The notes below the pieces were generated by a model, which was not told where the DNA came from, made no database searches, and saw only the letters and a program-made list of their open reading frames with translations. From the NCBI RefSeq assembly GCF_012273895.1, contig NC_052121.1:1240001-1304000 (forward strand): a stretch of 64,000 nucleotides of DNA, written 5' to 3'. Made by a program: the position numbers and the translations under genes. This document shows positions 10,569 to 22,370 of the stretch, one piece after another. The stretch comes from Zerene cesonia (lineage: Eukaryota > Arthropoda > Insecta > Lepidoptera > Pieridae). Positions within the stretch are counted from its first letter, which is position 1, and every line of letters starts with the position of its first letter.

Positions 10569-11268
10569 TTAATAAAAAATTCGTCATTAAAAACAAACAA
10601 ACAAAAAAGGAAACACACCGGAGATACTAATGGAGTAATTAAAATATATTTTGGTTATTCTTAAACGATTACAGTTTGTATGTTCGGTTCTCAATCACGC
10701 AAGAATGATTGAACGGATTCGGATGTCTGTCACATCGATCATGTTATATAAACACTCGGCGAGGAAGGGGAATTGCTTCCTTCAACAATCTCCTGTTTAT
10801 ATAATGAAATAGGCAATAAATCGTGAGAACGGGACTAGAGCTCATAATATCTTAACATATATATAAATTACGTAATATACGTAATATGTATAAATTAAGT
10901 CACATTTATCTCCGCGCTGTACTCCTACACTGCTCAATCGTTTTTAATCAAATTTGCACACCATGTGCATTTGTAGCTTAAGTTTTAGCTTAAAAAATAT
11001 GATAGTTTATATAATTTCAATTACCATAAATGATAATCCGCGCGGAATCGGGGCTTATATACCAAAAAAAAGAAAGTGGAATTTGAAACTTCATACCGTG
11101 CAAAGTAATATTAGAGTTAAAAAAAATAACTAAATCGTAGCTTTTTTTGACACAAAAATCACAGTTAAAAATTATAAGAAAAGGCGTTATCGCCACAAGT
11201 GTAAGAAAGAAGAATAAATAATTAAATCTAAACGAGTAATATATACGCTTATATAAATAATTCAGTAC
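10569..11268. other. Gene-free stretch
   Basis: A moderately GC-rich patch at 10680-10790 ('tctgtcacatcgatcatg') has no frame. The rest is AT-rich. Confidence 0.35.
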
Positions 11269-11301
11269 CTGACATGTCAATGCATACTCCACTTCCGCCA
11301 T
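11269..11301 (-). CDS. Possible short first coding exon (MAEVEYALTCQ + donor)
   Basis: On the minus strand an ATG at 11301 opens MAEVEYALTCQ, and the CAG ending this peptide is followed at once by GTACTG, a good splice-donor match. The sequence after it is AT-rich and intron-like. Immediately upstream (11310-11650) is the most CpG-rich block of this neighbourhood, as might suit a promoter or 5' UTR. No later exon was found to the left, so the downstream gene is unknown and this may be chance. Confidence 0.2.
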
Positions 11302-11329
11302 AACAATCTAAGTCAAAAACAGCCTTCCA

Positions 11330-11660
11330 AATACCACGTACACGATAACGCAAATAGTTGCGGCTAATTGGTGGTATTAGTGGCATTAGTGGCATTACCG
11401 TTCATGCAGTGTCGGCTGTCGTGTCGCCGCCCAGATAAAGATCGTGTCGTGTCGGTCACGCGACGCGACACGGCCAATTTGCTGTATGTAAGATTAATTA
11501 ATTTGACGACTGGACCGCTAAGTGCTAAGCTTAGATGTGATTTGAGGTTAGTTGGGTGCGGTTTGTGTAATAGGGTTGGCTCCAACGATACTGATAGTGT
11601 GGAGGGGCAACAATTCAAATGCTGTATTTTCTATTCACGGTACATTTCAGTTTGAGTATA
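11330..11660. promoter_or_regulatory. CpG-rich islet, possible promoter or 5' region
   Basis: Contains GTCGTGTCG repeats and a GACGCGACACGGCC run around 11417-11475, plus a short GGCATTAGT tandem at 11375-11395. Both strands are open for 84-95 codons here, which is a by-product of the GC content: neither translation shows a domain. It lies just upstream of the possible exon at 11269-11301. Confidence 0.25.
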
Positions 11661-11918
11661 AAACTATCAACAGAGCGTCACTTCCATCAACCCAATTCGA
11701 CATAGAATTTGGTTAAAGCATAAATTCAATAAAGATACAACGAAATTATTAAAAAATCGACTGCAATTAATTCACCTCTTTCATTTCTAGAACTATAAAT
11801 ACAATTCCATTAACACTAGTCTCCTAATCACATGAATGCAAGCCTTGTAAAATTACACTCGTTTGGCTTGTGCAACAATAATATGGTGATTCCACGACCT
11901 AGCAAACATTATGAATTA
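11661..11918. other. AT-rich spacer
   Basis: Nothing recognised. Confidence 0.35.
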
Positions 11919-12125
11919 CTAGCTGCGCCACGCGGTTTCACCCGCGTAATTCCGTATACCGTAGGAATATGGAGATAAAAAGTTACCTATATGTTATTCC
12001 AGTTGTCCAGCTGTCTACGTACCAAATTTCATTGCAATCGGTTGAGTAGTTTTTACGTGAAATAGCAAAACACACACACATCCTTACAAACTTTCGCATT
12101 TATATAATAAGCAGGATTAGTAGGA
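11919..12125 (-). mobile_element. Helitron family A copy
   Basis: CTAG at 11919-11922, CGCGG stem with one substitution in the G/C-rich lead (gccacg), and full interior. The 5' end is diverged (tatataataagcaggattagtagga), so the exact left terminus on the element strand lies between 12116 and 12125. Confidence 0.8.
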
Positions 12126-12264
12126 CATTGCCTTGCTACAACCGTGCTCCATTAACACATCCTAGACAATCGAGCACCGAATAAACGTTCATCAATAACT
12201 CACATTATTCTTACATACCGAACGATTTCACGACCATATAAGGAAATGTATAATGTATCTACAC

Positions 12265-12305
12265 TTAATGTACGACCTACCTACTAGGTCGTTCAGTGTA
12301 GACAA
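12265..12305. repeat. Imperfect hairpin
   Basis: TCTACACT...ACGACCTA-cctac-TAGGTCGT...AGTGTAGA folds with an 8-bp inner and 8-bp outer stem separated by a small unpaired bulge. No element recognised. Confidence 0.4.
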
Positions 12306-12530
12306 TCGGTAAGAATCTGCGTTCAAATACTCAGGGAAAGTCGGTCGTGCGTTAATAGGGCTGGGCTGGGTTGATACTGGATAGATAAGATTGTCACTAT
12401 CTCCGGCTTCGAGCCTCGCCAACGGGATTATACAAATTTAAATTTGAACAAACCCGTTCCTTCGAGCTGCTCCATTATACACATAATGCATTTTCAGAAT
12501 GAAATTTGAATGGAATATGTATAACACTTA

Positions 12531-12676
12531 TCCTTACTTTATATTATAAATGCAAAGTCCGACCGTCTATTCTTCACGTCTAAAGCTCTGAACCGATTTG
12601 TGTAACATTCGGTTCAGGGATAGTTTGTGAAAGGACATAGGATAGTTTTCACCCCGGAAATTCCTAGCTAGCTAGC
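12531..12676 (+). mobile_element. Degenerate Helitron, family C-like
   Basis: Starts TCCTTACTTTATATTATAAA and has 'gctctgaaccgattt', 'ggacataggatagtttt' and 'ccccggaaattcc', the last two shared with the better-preserved family C element at 57775. Ends in a CTAGCTAGCTAG run without the terminal hairpin. Confidence 0.5.
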
Positions 12677-13150
12677 ATAGTATTCACATACTTAGTTGAT
12701 ACTCACTGTAATACAATGTTGTGTATATTTTATTTGAAGTTCTATATACGTTCTTCTATTAAGAACACAAAGAATATTAAATTAAATAAAGAATAAAGAA
12801 ATTATATCCATTATGAATAAAAAATAATGTAAAAACAAAATAATTGTAAGGATATTTATTTTGAGAAAGATAACACGAATAGTTAGATTTATAGTTACCG
12901 TAACCATTAGACGAAGTAACTAAGCATAATTAAATAAATACGTTGATTTGATCTCTAAACATAATGCCGCATGAATAGTAGCGACACAGCTGCTTTCAAA
13001 ATAGTTTATTAGCTCGTTACCAGCCAGAATATCAAATAATTTGACTTATTCAAATGGTCGCCTTTAGATCTTCAAATTCCGATTCAATTAGCATAAATAA
13101 TGTATGAAGAGAGCAATAAATCATGACTTATCTAGTATCGACGGGTACTA
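12677..13150. other. AT-rich stretch
   Basis: Nothing recognised. The 12700-12960 part is very A-rich. Confidence 0.35.
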
Positions 13151-13360
13151 AATTCCTTTCAATAAAATAGCGCGGATGATCGGATTGCGCACGCGCCGAT
13201 ATCGGACCGATCGGCCGTTTCGCACTCGCCGACCGCGATCCGGAACGATTATCCGATCGAAATCCCCTAATGATGCGTATAGCGTTCCTCTCAAATCGGT
13301 ATTTCGATATATCCGCCGCTACTTTTGATATTGTCAATTACCGGCCATGATTATATGATT
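13151..13360. promoter_or_regulatory. GC-rich islet with repeated CGATCGG-type words, possible regulatory element
   Basis: Bounded sharply by AT-rich DNA. Contains the 12-mer TGCGCACGCGCC (13186-13197), the palindrome CCGATATCGG and many GATCGG/CCGATC words. The minus strand is open for 69 codons, but the translation is arginine-rich with no domain, which fits GC content rather than coding. Function inferred only. Confidence 0.25.
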
Positions 13361-14935
13361 TCTCGTTCGCAATTTAACGAGCATATATAATAACGCATTA
13401 AATTGGGATTATGAGACAATTTCGTTGGTAATACCTAAATAATGATAGATGCAAATGAAGTGAAAGTATGTGTATTTAAAAATATCGCGGGAGGTCTCTT
13501 TTGTACGTACGGTCGGAGAAACAGCATTCTGTACATTATGTTATCATATATGTAACCGACTTATTATTTTCTTCAAGCACTAAGTTTAATATAGACTCAA
13601 ACACAGTTAATCACGTTTCATAACATATTTGTGTATATTATATTACAGTTCGAACACTTCATACAACTTATTAAACACTACACTTATTTCAAGTGGATAA
13701 TTGTTAAACATGAAACAACCACTATTCACTGTACATATATTTCATGTCGACATTAAAATAACAACGAGTTAAACAACAACATAAAATTAAATCTACATTC
13801 AGTACATTTAATTATGAGTAATGAGATAACGTCCATTGTTGTTGGTAATATACATAAAAATGGTTATTCATTAACAGACCAAATCGGATTGCGGCAACTG
13901 TGTAATAATGTGAAAATTGAAAGTGAAATCGCAGTTGTTAAAAGGATAGTTTTCTCATAGCGTATAATTAACGACTATGAGCCTAGGTCGTTAATATTTT
14001 ATGAGTTACGGTGAAACGAAATTATAGTGTTGGTAAAAGTGGTTGAATAAAAAGATAGTTTTGATATCGTATGATTTACGTTGGTATGCTTGGCTGGCGT
14101 CTCAATTGGAATGTCTAGATTCTTTAATACCAATGCGAATAGTGAAAGAAAGATACATTCTTTGGTTTTGCTTATGAAAATAGTAATGTTCTGTGAATAC
14201 ACGAATATCACGGACATATGGATTGTAAACAATTCATTAATTTATAAAATTATTTAAAATTGATATTTTGTAGGGATAAGCATTATTTGATAAGTTCTGT
14301 TTTTACGAGTCGTGCTAAAAACTACATGTCCCAAAACATATTCCGGTTTGGAATAACTGAAAAATTTACATACAATATAAAGTATACTTTGAATTTTTCT
14401 GCAATCGGTATCAAGTTCACAGGGTGCCATTGCGAGCTGTATCTGAAATGCCCGAGCGTAATTACGGTCTAAAACAATGAAACACGTGCTCATTTCGTAA
14501 TTCGATTGTGATCTGATGTAATATTATAAATCGATGTTGGATCGAGAACAGTGACCGATATCGGTTATTGAAAAAACCTTTGAAGTACATCTTATGTAAT
14601 CTGTTCGATGTTTATGAAACAACATTGTGTTATATCGATTAAATATTTACAATATAACTCGATGTGTAGTAAATATTGAATCGATTATATTTACTCTGTA
14701 ATAAATAAAATACTGTAATATTACGAGTTTCCTCTAAAAGAGTCAAGAATTGATATCTAAAGAATAGTCAAATGTTTTTCCAATATTTTTAATAATTAAT
14801 AGTACAAAGATTACATATTTTATTATGTATTAAATCTTATCAACATATATTATTGACAATGAAAGATAAATTAATTTGACTATACAGGAAATATTTCACG
14901 AATATACCCACAACTTACACAAAATATAAATAAGA
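13361..14935. other. Gene-free AT-rich stretch
   Basis: Overlapping 70-79-codon frames on opposite strands around 13999-14493 have no recognisable domain. No repeat ends were seen. Confidence 0.4.
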
Positions 14936-15139
14936 TCCTATTAATATTATAAATGCGAAAGTTTGTAAGTATGGATGTATGGATGTTTGTTACTCTTTCA
15001 CGTAAAAACTACTGAACCAATTGCAATGAAATTTGGTACGTAGACAGCTGGATAACTGGAATAACATATAGGCAACTTTTTATTACGATATTCCTACGGG
15101 ATACGGACTTACGCGGGTGAAACCGCGGGGCACAGCTAG
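14936..15139 (+). mobile_element. Helitron family A copy
   Basis: Complete, A^T flanks, TCCTATTAATATT start, CGCGG...CCGCG hairpin and CAGCTAG end. A small expansion of 'ggatgtat' lies near the 5' end. It is in the same orientation as the copy that starts 172 bp downstream of its end. Confidence 0.85.
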
Positions 15140-15311
15140 TCTTGTATAATATTTCGTTACTTCATTTTAGGTTAAACGCCACAAACAGTTACGAAATTAT
15201 GCTCATTTCATTTTATAAAGTTCCTTGTAGTTTGAAAATACGATAAGATTATTAGACCTTAAAGATTTAACGAAATTTAAATTTATATGGATAAATTATA
15301 TCACTATCCTA

Positions 15312-15511
15312 TCCTACTAATATTATAAATACGAAAGTTTGTAAGGATGTGTGTGTGTTTGTTGCTCTTTCACGCAAAAACTACTGAACCGATTGCAATG
15401 AAATTTGGTACGTAGATAGCTGGACAACTGGAATAACATATAGGGATCATTTAATCCCGATATTCCTACGGGATACAGACTTACGCGGGTGAAACCGCGG
15501 GGCGCAGCCAG
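15312..15511 (+). mobile_element. Helitron family A copy
   Basis: Complete, with the canonical TCCTACTAATATT start and hairpin. The terminal CTAG has become CCAG; flanks are A and T. The internal 'ggcaactttttatcc' is replaced by 'gggatcatttaatcc'. Confidence 0.85.
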
Positions 15512-18500
15512 TATAGTAAAGCAAAGTCGCTTCCCGCGTCTGTATGTATTGTACTTAGATTTTCGGATTTTGATGGAACATTTTTTAATAGATAGAGTGA
15601 TTCAAGAGCAAGGTTTCACACAACATCAATAACTACTCCGAATTTAACGCGTGCAAAGTAGCAAAAGTTAATAATGAAAACTATAATAAAAGCGATGCTC
15701 CTTAAAAGTATACAAATATTACCACAGTAACAACGGGAGACCTTCATACTGTAAGCTTATAATCAGATACACTCGATTTAATTAATCCCATTGTTATAGG
15801 ATTTTCTCGCCCAAATGCCAAAACAATGGTTATCAGATCAGGTGCGGTCGATGTATATTAACAGCGGGGCGTATTGATCTGTTAGTAATTGATTTCCCGA
15901 TTTGAATTTATCTAATAAATGTTATGTGAGATATTCGTGAGATGATAACTTATTTGCATGACTGGGACGCGAGGTGCAGGCAGGCATGTTTGGATGAGGT
16001 TATGTATTATATGTAAGGTGGTTAATGGGAAAACTGTTTTATGACGATTCAAAAGTGCTTCCAGAAGAATTCTTATCTATAGCCAATCGAATAAATAAAT
16101 GTTTGAGTTTTTGTAGATATAGTGAAAAGAACGTTTTCAAACATTTACGTATTAAATTTCGTTTTTCTTATACTCGTAAGTATGCAACTAACATGAAAAA
16201 ATTAAAAGTATTTTGTTATATCATATAATATCATTATAAAATCTCAGAGCCGCTCTTTGTAAAAAGGGTGTTAGCAGTGCAATCTGTGAAATCGAAGGAC
16301 TCAAATGAATCGATTAAAATTAATTAATGCTCGATGATCAAGTTTTTCCATTGGCTCAATAAAATTTCTCGATTCATGCCAAATTATACATTATACTTAT
16401 TAGTTGGAATTATAATGGATTTTCTGTTCAGTTCTTTGTATACATATATTTCTTTTTACAAACAAAGTTCGCTGACGTTGACGCCAACTAAAATCGTATT
16501 CCCAACAGAATAATATAACATAGCTATAGTTTATCTCTTAATACAAGTTCGGTTACTATAAACATATATATTTTTTATTTTGGAATGCCGTGTATTGCGC
16601 ATTAAACAAATAGTTCAGTTGAGGTATAATTGAAATACTCGTTAATATTTCACAAGAATCACAAGATTATGCCGCGGACATTATTATATTTTACTGACAG
16701 AACACGAAAACATGAAATTATTAAATTAAGGGATTGCAGTCACTATACCTTCTATTATTTCGAGATCGTTAGTAGTTATCGTGTAAGATTGAGTTATATT
16801 TTGATATAAACATTTGTTTTTTATAAAAGAAAATACATTTAATTTGATAGTTTATGTCTTATTTGATATTTAGCATGCATCTTACGGAGAGGTAGTTCGA
16901 ACCGTCTCATGATCGTCGTTTTTACTTAAAAACACTTCACAAATAGGCCTAGGGAAGACCCATGTTTTACATAAAAGTAGCAGATATTTGCTCAAGATAT
17001 TTTTAACATTAACACACCCCTTTTGACGAAACACCATCCAAATAACACGCTAAAGAAAGTTGCGTATACAGTTGCGAAAAATGTCGGTTTATAATTACGT
17101 ATCGATAACTCAATATGAAACCACATACATCACTATTACTTAGTAAGGGACTGCGAAGTCGAACCGCAGACTGTGTTGCAGTCGGTTTTCATCACTTTAT
17201 CGATGTGACGCAACCACACCAAAATGGCTACAACTGCGCGGGAGACTACAAGTTTCACAGATTGAACAAACGTGACTTTACATTACATATAATTAATTAT
17301 CACAAGATAAAATGTAGTGTGAACTATCCCATATTAATCTAGATTACAATCTTAATACATCAGAAATATAAAACTCTCCAAAATTAAAATAAAATATTTT
17401 TTAGTTTTATAGCACTCAAATGCTTTAAAAATGAGGAACGATTCGGCGAATGTCATATTCGAATCCCTCCTCGTGACCAATTTTCTTCTATTCTTCAATA
17501 ATTTCTAATTAAATAAAATTATGCAATAACCAGTACCCAGAAACTCCACAGCGAAACACCAACTACAACAATTTCGGGACAGGCCCCAGTCTATAGTCCA
17601 TGGTCCCTCTAAATCGTGTACGTCTATGATTCCATAGTTTAACCTATTAAGATTTAAGTCCGTGACAGCTGACAAGACAACCAACAGCGACACCTTTCAA
17701 CGGTGATTTGTTACTATCTGGGCTGAATTACAAAAGCATTGTAAGCGAAAACAATGGAGTTAACTTTTTAATCAATCAAGTCTGTTAGTTTTACGTTGCG
17801 CAAGCGCCGGCTGTGACAAATGATCCGACTACGATGTGACGTCGCGTGCACGCTGCGTTATAATTTTATAAAAATGTTCAACGATTTATATAATATGAAT
17901 TATATTGAATATTTCTATGATAATTAAGGTGAAAACCTAGAGTAGATCGGCGAAAATGCTACTAGGATATTACTGCCAATCCTGCTAGTTCCAATGAGTA
18001 CTGAATATCTTCAGACAGAAAAAACCGCCTCGAAACTTATTCTCATTTATTGTATAAAAATGTGCATTTGCAGACGTGAAAAATATTTCCCATATTCTAT
18101 GTAGGTGGTTATTTAATACAATTTTGATGGATAATTAAGTAAATACTGGAACTATTACGACTCGTAAAGGCTGGAAGTTTGAATGCCAAAGCTGAAGGTC
18201 AGATTAATGCATTCCAGAGCTTAAAGTTGTAGTTAAGAATTACATGATAAATATTTCTCGTACTATTATTAAATTCAAGAAAGTATGTACATTCAGGAGA
18301 TTTGATATCTTATTGTAATATTAACATCATTTTAAAAGACTAGAGACTTTTGCCGACTCCCCTAAGAAACTGTTTCCAGAACTGGTGGCAAACGGTAACT
18401 ATTTATGAAGAATCAAAAATGCTTCTAGAAGGAGTTAAATCATCTTTAATCATAAACAATATATATTTTCAAGGTGATATTTTTTCACACAAAAAATAAC

Positions 18501-18794
18501 AGCAATTAAGCTGTCCACTTACCTACCTCTATATTTGTTCTTGTCAAAAGTTAATTATTTATGAAATAGATTGATGGGCCCTTGGACCATGGAATTATTC
18601 AATTTAAAAATGTGAAAAATGAGTAAAGAGATTTGTGTTAAACAAAGGAGTTTGAATGATTTAAAAAGTGATTTATTTATCATTGGTAATATATGAAGTA
18701 TATGAGATTTTTCGATTTTATGCAGTGATAGTGGTCTTAGGCAGACCGTACTCTTACCTGTCTTGAGTTATGATTAAAATTTTTAACATTTAGT
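15512..18794. other. 3.3-kb gene-free stretch
   Basis: AT-rich with a GC-richer patch at 17785-17860 that contains TGCGCAAGCGCC (17797-17808) and GACGTCGCGTGCACG. A TATCGATA (DRE-type) word is at 17100-17107. The small frames (for example 16025-16228, 17115-17342, 17505-17693) lack domains. No transposon ends recognised. Confidence 0.4.
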
Positions 18795-19971
18795 AGGTTA
18801 ACATTGGATGGGATGTAAGGGAATAAAATAACACCTAAATGTTCCAAGTCAACCTCACCTTCACGCGGTACATCCTGTTAAACANNNNNNNNNNNNNNNN
18901 NNNNNNNNNNNNNNNNNNNNNNNNNNNNNNNNNNNNNNNNNNNNNNNNNNNNNNNNNNNNNNNNNNNNNNNNNNNNNNNNNNNNNNNNNNNNNNNNNNNN
19001 NNNNNNNNNNNNNNNNNNNNNNNNNNNNNNNNNNNNNNNNNNNNNNNNNNNNNNNNNNNNNNNNNNNNNNNNNNNNNNNNNNNNNNNNNNNNNNNNNNNN
19101 NNNNNNNNNNNNNNNNNNNNNNNNNNNNNNNNNNNNNNNNNNNNNNNNNNNNNNNNNNNNNNNNNNNNNNNNNNNNNNNNNNNNNNNNNNNNNNNNNNNN
19201 NNNNNNNNNNNNNNNNNNNNNNNNNNNNNNNNNNNNNNNNNNNNNNNNNNNNNNNNNNNNNNNNNNNNNNNNNNNNNNNNNNNNNNNNNNNNNNNNNNNN
19301 NNNNNNNNNNNNNNNNNNNNNNNNNNNNNNNNNNNNNNNNNNNNNNNNNNNNNNNNNNNNNNNNNNNNNNNNNNNNNNNNNNNNNNNNNNNNNNNNNNNN
19401 NNNNNNNNNNNNNNNNNNNNNNNNNNNNNNNNNNNNNNNNNNNNNNNNNNNNNNNNNNNNNNNNNNNNNNNNNNNNNNNNNNNNNNNNNNNNNNNNNNNN
19501 NNNNNNNNNNNNNNNNNNNNNNNNNNNNNNNNNNNNNNNNNNNNNNNNNNNNNNNNNNNNNNNNNNNNNNNNNNNNNNNNNNNNNNNNNNNNNNNNNNNN
19601 NNNNNNNNNNNNNNNNNNNNNNNNNNNNNNNNNNNNNNNNNNNNNNNNNNNNNNNNNNNNNNNNNNNNNNNNNNNNNNNNNNNNNNNNNNNNNNNNNNNN
19701 NNNNNNNNNNNNNNNNNNNNNNNNNNNNNNNNNNNNNNNNNNNNNNNNNNNNNNNNNNNNNNNNNNNNNNNNNNNNNNNNNNNNNNNNNNNNNNNNNNNN
19801 NNNNNNNNNNNNNNNNNNNNNNNNNNNNNNNNNNNNNNNNNNNNNNNNNNNNNNNNNNNNNNNNNNNNNNNNNNNNNNNNNNNNAGCTGGAAATCGAGCG
19901 GAATGGCGTGCCTTAGGAGAGGCCTATGTCCAACAGTGGACGGAAAAAGGCTGAAGAGAGAGGTTAACATT
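18795..19971 (+). mobile_element. RTE-like LINE insertion containing a 1,000-N gap, with 11-bp TSD
   Basis: The 11-mer AGGTTAACATT occurs at 18795-18805 and again at 19961-19971, enclosing the gap, and the right copy abuts the element tail. The sequence right of the gap (19885-19951) encodes NRAEWRALGEAYVQQWTEKG followed by a stop, resembling the C-terminal end of lepidopteran RTE-type reverse transcriptase polyproteins, then a short purine-rich tail. The 79 bp left of the gap (18806-18884) did not match anything I recognise and may be a 5'-truncation point. The element is likely a 5'-truncated, fairly recent insertion. Confidence 0.7.
18885..19884. other. Assembly gap (1,000 N)
   Basis: Exactly 1,000 undetermined bases: a fixed-length placeholder, so the true length is unknown. 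Open frames spanning it are artefacts. Confidence 0.99.
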
Positions 19972-20574
19972 ACATTTTATAAAGTCATTTATTCAAAACA
20001 ATCTATTCCCTGCCATATAACAGTCGGTGGAGTATCATGGAAGTCTAACCTTTGTCTGTATTTATTTGTTTGTAATGTTCACAAAAGCATGTTATCGAAA
20101 TCAATGTATGTACAATGACCTTACTACAATTTTAGTAAGAGAAAAATTGAAAAAATATTAAAAGTCATTATTTCTGAACACACGATACTCGAGGAAAATC
20201 AAACACAAGAAAACACTAATTTCATAACATTAGTATGTCAGAGACGTTGATATTCGCGTAATTGTTCATTAACCTCAACGCAAAGTCAAGGTAACCTTAA
20301 ATGATACGTAACTTGAAGCCGGCCGGGCTGTGAACCGATGCGAGGAGACAGCTTACGTAGCATGGATCAACAAACCAAAATTGGTAAGCAGTATAAAAAT
20401 ATGCCTACCTTAAAAGCAAAATATTAAAAGTGGACGTGTTTTTATTGGAGAAGAATGAGTGGTAGATGATAAAGCATCTAAAAGTAATATATAAAACAAT
20501 CGTTTAACTGTAACAGTAAATATACAGCATACGCTTAATAATTTTCGAGATGTAAAAAATATAAAGATAAAATA
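19972..20574. other. Gene-free stretch with an R2 end fragment
   Basis: 20185-20215 ('aatcaaacacaagaaaacac') matches the outer end of repeat R2. Otherwise nothing recognised. Confidence 0.35.
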
Positions 20575-20640
20575 ATTCCATCATCAGGCGGGATTCGGAT
20601 CTGACTCCTTCACTATACCGGAGCGCCGCCATAAGTCATA
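20575..20640 (-). repeat. Fragment of a tRNA-derived SINE head
   Basis: On the minus strand, TCCGGTATAGTGAAG resembles an A box and GATCCGAATCCC resembles a B box (GWTCGAANCC), spaced as in a shortened tRNA. No downstream body could be traced. Weak match. Confidence 0.3.
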
Positions 20641-20666
20641 TTTAGTTTATACCTACTACTTTCAAA

Positions 20667-20971
20667 AGCAGTCGTGGTTCAGTGGTGAGAACCTCGGACT
20701 TCAAAATTGATAAGTCGGGTTTCGAGACCGGACGAGCGTGCAGGAAATAAATTGATTTTTCAATTTATCTGTGCATTTGGATAATATCACCACTGTTTAA
20801 ATCGGCGAAGGAAGACATCGTGAGGAAACCGGCATGTCCAAGAATCAAAAGTTCGACGGCATGTGACATCTGCCAACCCGCATTTGGCCAGCATGGTGGA
20901 TTATGGCCTGAACCCACATAGGAGGGCTGTGTCCTAGCAGTGGGAACATGTATGGGCTGATGATGATGATG
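20667..20971 (+). mobile_element. tRNA-derived SINE (Metulj-like) with TGATGA tail and 9-bp TSD
   Basis: A box TGGTTCAGTGG at 20675-20685 and B-box-like GGTTTCGAGACC at 20718-20729 mark the tRNA-derived head (RNA polymerase III internal promoter). The body carries 'cctgaacccacatagg' and 'gtgtcctagcagtggga', and the tail is GGGCTGATGATGATGATG. ACTTTCAAA at 20658-20666 is repeated at 20972-20980, a target-site duplication. Body and tail are typical of lepidopteran SINEs. The B box has one extra T, so activity is doubtful. Confidence 0.8.
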
Positions 20972-20980
20972 ACTTTCAAA

Positions 20981-21971
20981 TATAAAAAAGCATTAAATGT
21001 TAAGGACAAAGCTTATAATTTTTGTGAAGATCAAAAACAACCACAAAAAGCAAGATTCACTCAAGACCTTAAAACGCACGTCAGGATTGCACGCAAAACT
21101 TTTGATGGAATTCCGTGGTTAATAAACATTATTTTTTCCTCGATTTTTGCCACCGAAATAATGGGGTTCTTTGCACTTGCAAAATCATCTCGCAATTTAT
21201 TCACCGCGTTGTACCATCTCACTTGACAGGCGGTTGTTAGCATTGAAATTCTGCGAAACGTAGCTCAAATTAATGGATCGGTTATACAATTTGCGAAAAA
21301 TTACCTCTTAAGCGCTGACTTTGAATTATAACTAATATTTGTAACCTTTCAATGTTCCGCGTTAAGTATGGTTATTTGACGCATATTTTAGGCTCAGGAA
21401 AGGGAACCGCGATTGCCGCTTTTAGAATTTAATATTCTGACTCCGCTGTACACTCTTAATTGATATTGCGAATAACTTATGACTATATATGACTATAAGT
21501 TATTATTGCCGTATCCAAGAATAAAACATACGATTGCAATTTTCTCCTCTAAAATTGGTCGGTTTTTATATGCCCTATCACCAAGCCAATATTAGCCATT
21601 TACCGTCCGTTTCAATCTTAAGAAATTCATACACACCCCCTAAGCAAGACTTACAACAAAAACTAATACAAAATAGAAATAATTAGTACCGACTATACCA
21701 ACAGGTCTTACGCAACATCAGCGAGAATTATGGTATCAATTCGGGAGTGCTAGAAACCTTTTGATGTGTAATGAAGGGTTATTAAATCAACGTCACGGAT
21801 CCATTAGAGATCCGGCCGGGGCGAAGCTCGACGATCAATCACGGATACGGACGGGACGTAAATGCTCTTATCTTGTGTCTACTTTTTACTTGAAACTGGG
21901 AAGTTTGTGATAGTTGTGGAATCTAGCTATAGGTTAAAATTAGGTGGATACAAAATGTAAGCGGTAGAGTA
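20981..21971. other. Gene-free stretch
   Basis: Frames at 20948-21226 (plus) and 21061-21243 (minus) overlap on opposite strands; neither has a recognisable domain. A GC-richer patch lies at 21785-21865 ('ggatccattagagatccggc'). Confidence 0.35.
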
Positions 21972-22169
21972 TCCTACTGATATTATAAATTCGAAATTTT
22001 GTGAGAGGGAGGTATGTTTGTTACTCTTTCACGCAAAAACTATTGAACCGATTGCAATGAAATTTGGTACGTAGATAGCTGGAAAACTGGAATAACATAT
22101 AGGTAATTTCTATCCCGATATTCCAACGGGATACAGTCTTAAGCGGGTGAAACCGCGAGGCGCAGCTAG
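21972..22169 (+). mobile_element. Helitron family A copy
   Basis: TCCTACTGATATTATAAA start, CGCAGCTAG end, A^T flanks. The terminal hairpin is diverged (AAGCGGGTGAAACCGCGAGG), and the 'gtaaggatgtgtg' block is changed to 'gtgagagggaggt'. Confidence 0.8.
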
Positions 22170-22254
22170 TGTTGTATACAAACTAGTTAAATATCTAATG
22201 TGATATTAAAAATCTGTTTTAACCATATTAGGTAATTAATTGAATTCCTAGTAA

Positions 22255-22370
22255 AGAGAGTAGCTGAGTTTCTTGTCAGTTCTTCTCGGAACAAGTGATG
22301 TCCAGAATCGGGGATAGTTAAAAAAAAAAACTATTAGTAAACTTGTAAATTTGTACACGAATAAAGAAGA
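22255..22370 (+). repeat. Dispersed repeat fragment ending in A-rich tail
   Basis: 'gctgagtttcttgtcagttc' followed by 'ttctcgg' resembles a common lepidopteran repeat terminus, here degenerate, followed by an A run at 22321-22330. Class not determined. Confidence 0.4.

Noticed and set aside
11364..11655. 84- and 95-codon frames on opposite strands
   Set aside because: Both stay open because the block is GC-rich and poor in stop codons; neither translation has a domain. Kept only as a possible promoter islet.
18839..19970. Open frames of about 370 codons on both strands
   Set aside because: They consist almost entirely of the 1,000-N gap. Only the last about 22 codons on the plus strand carry real information (RTE-like).
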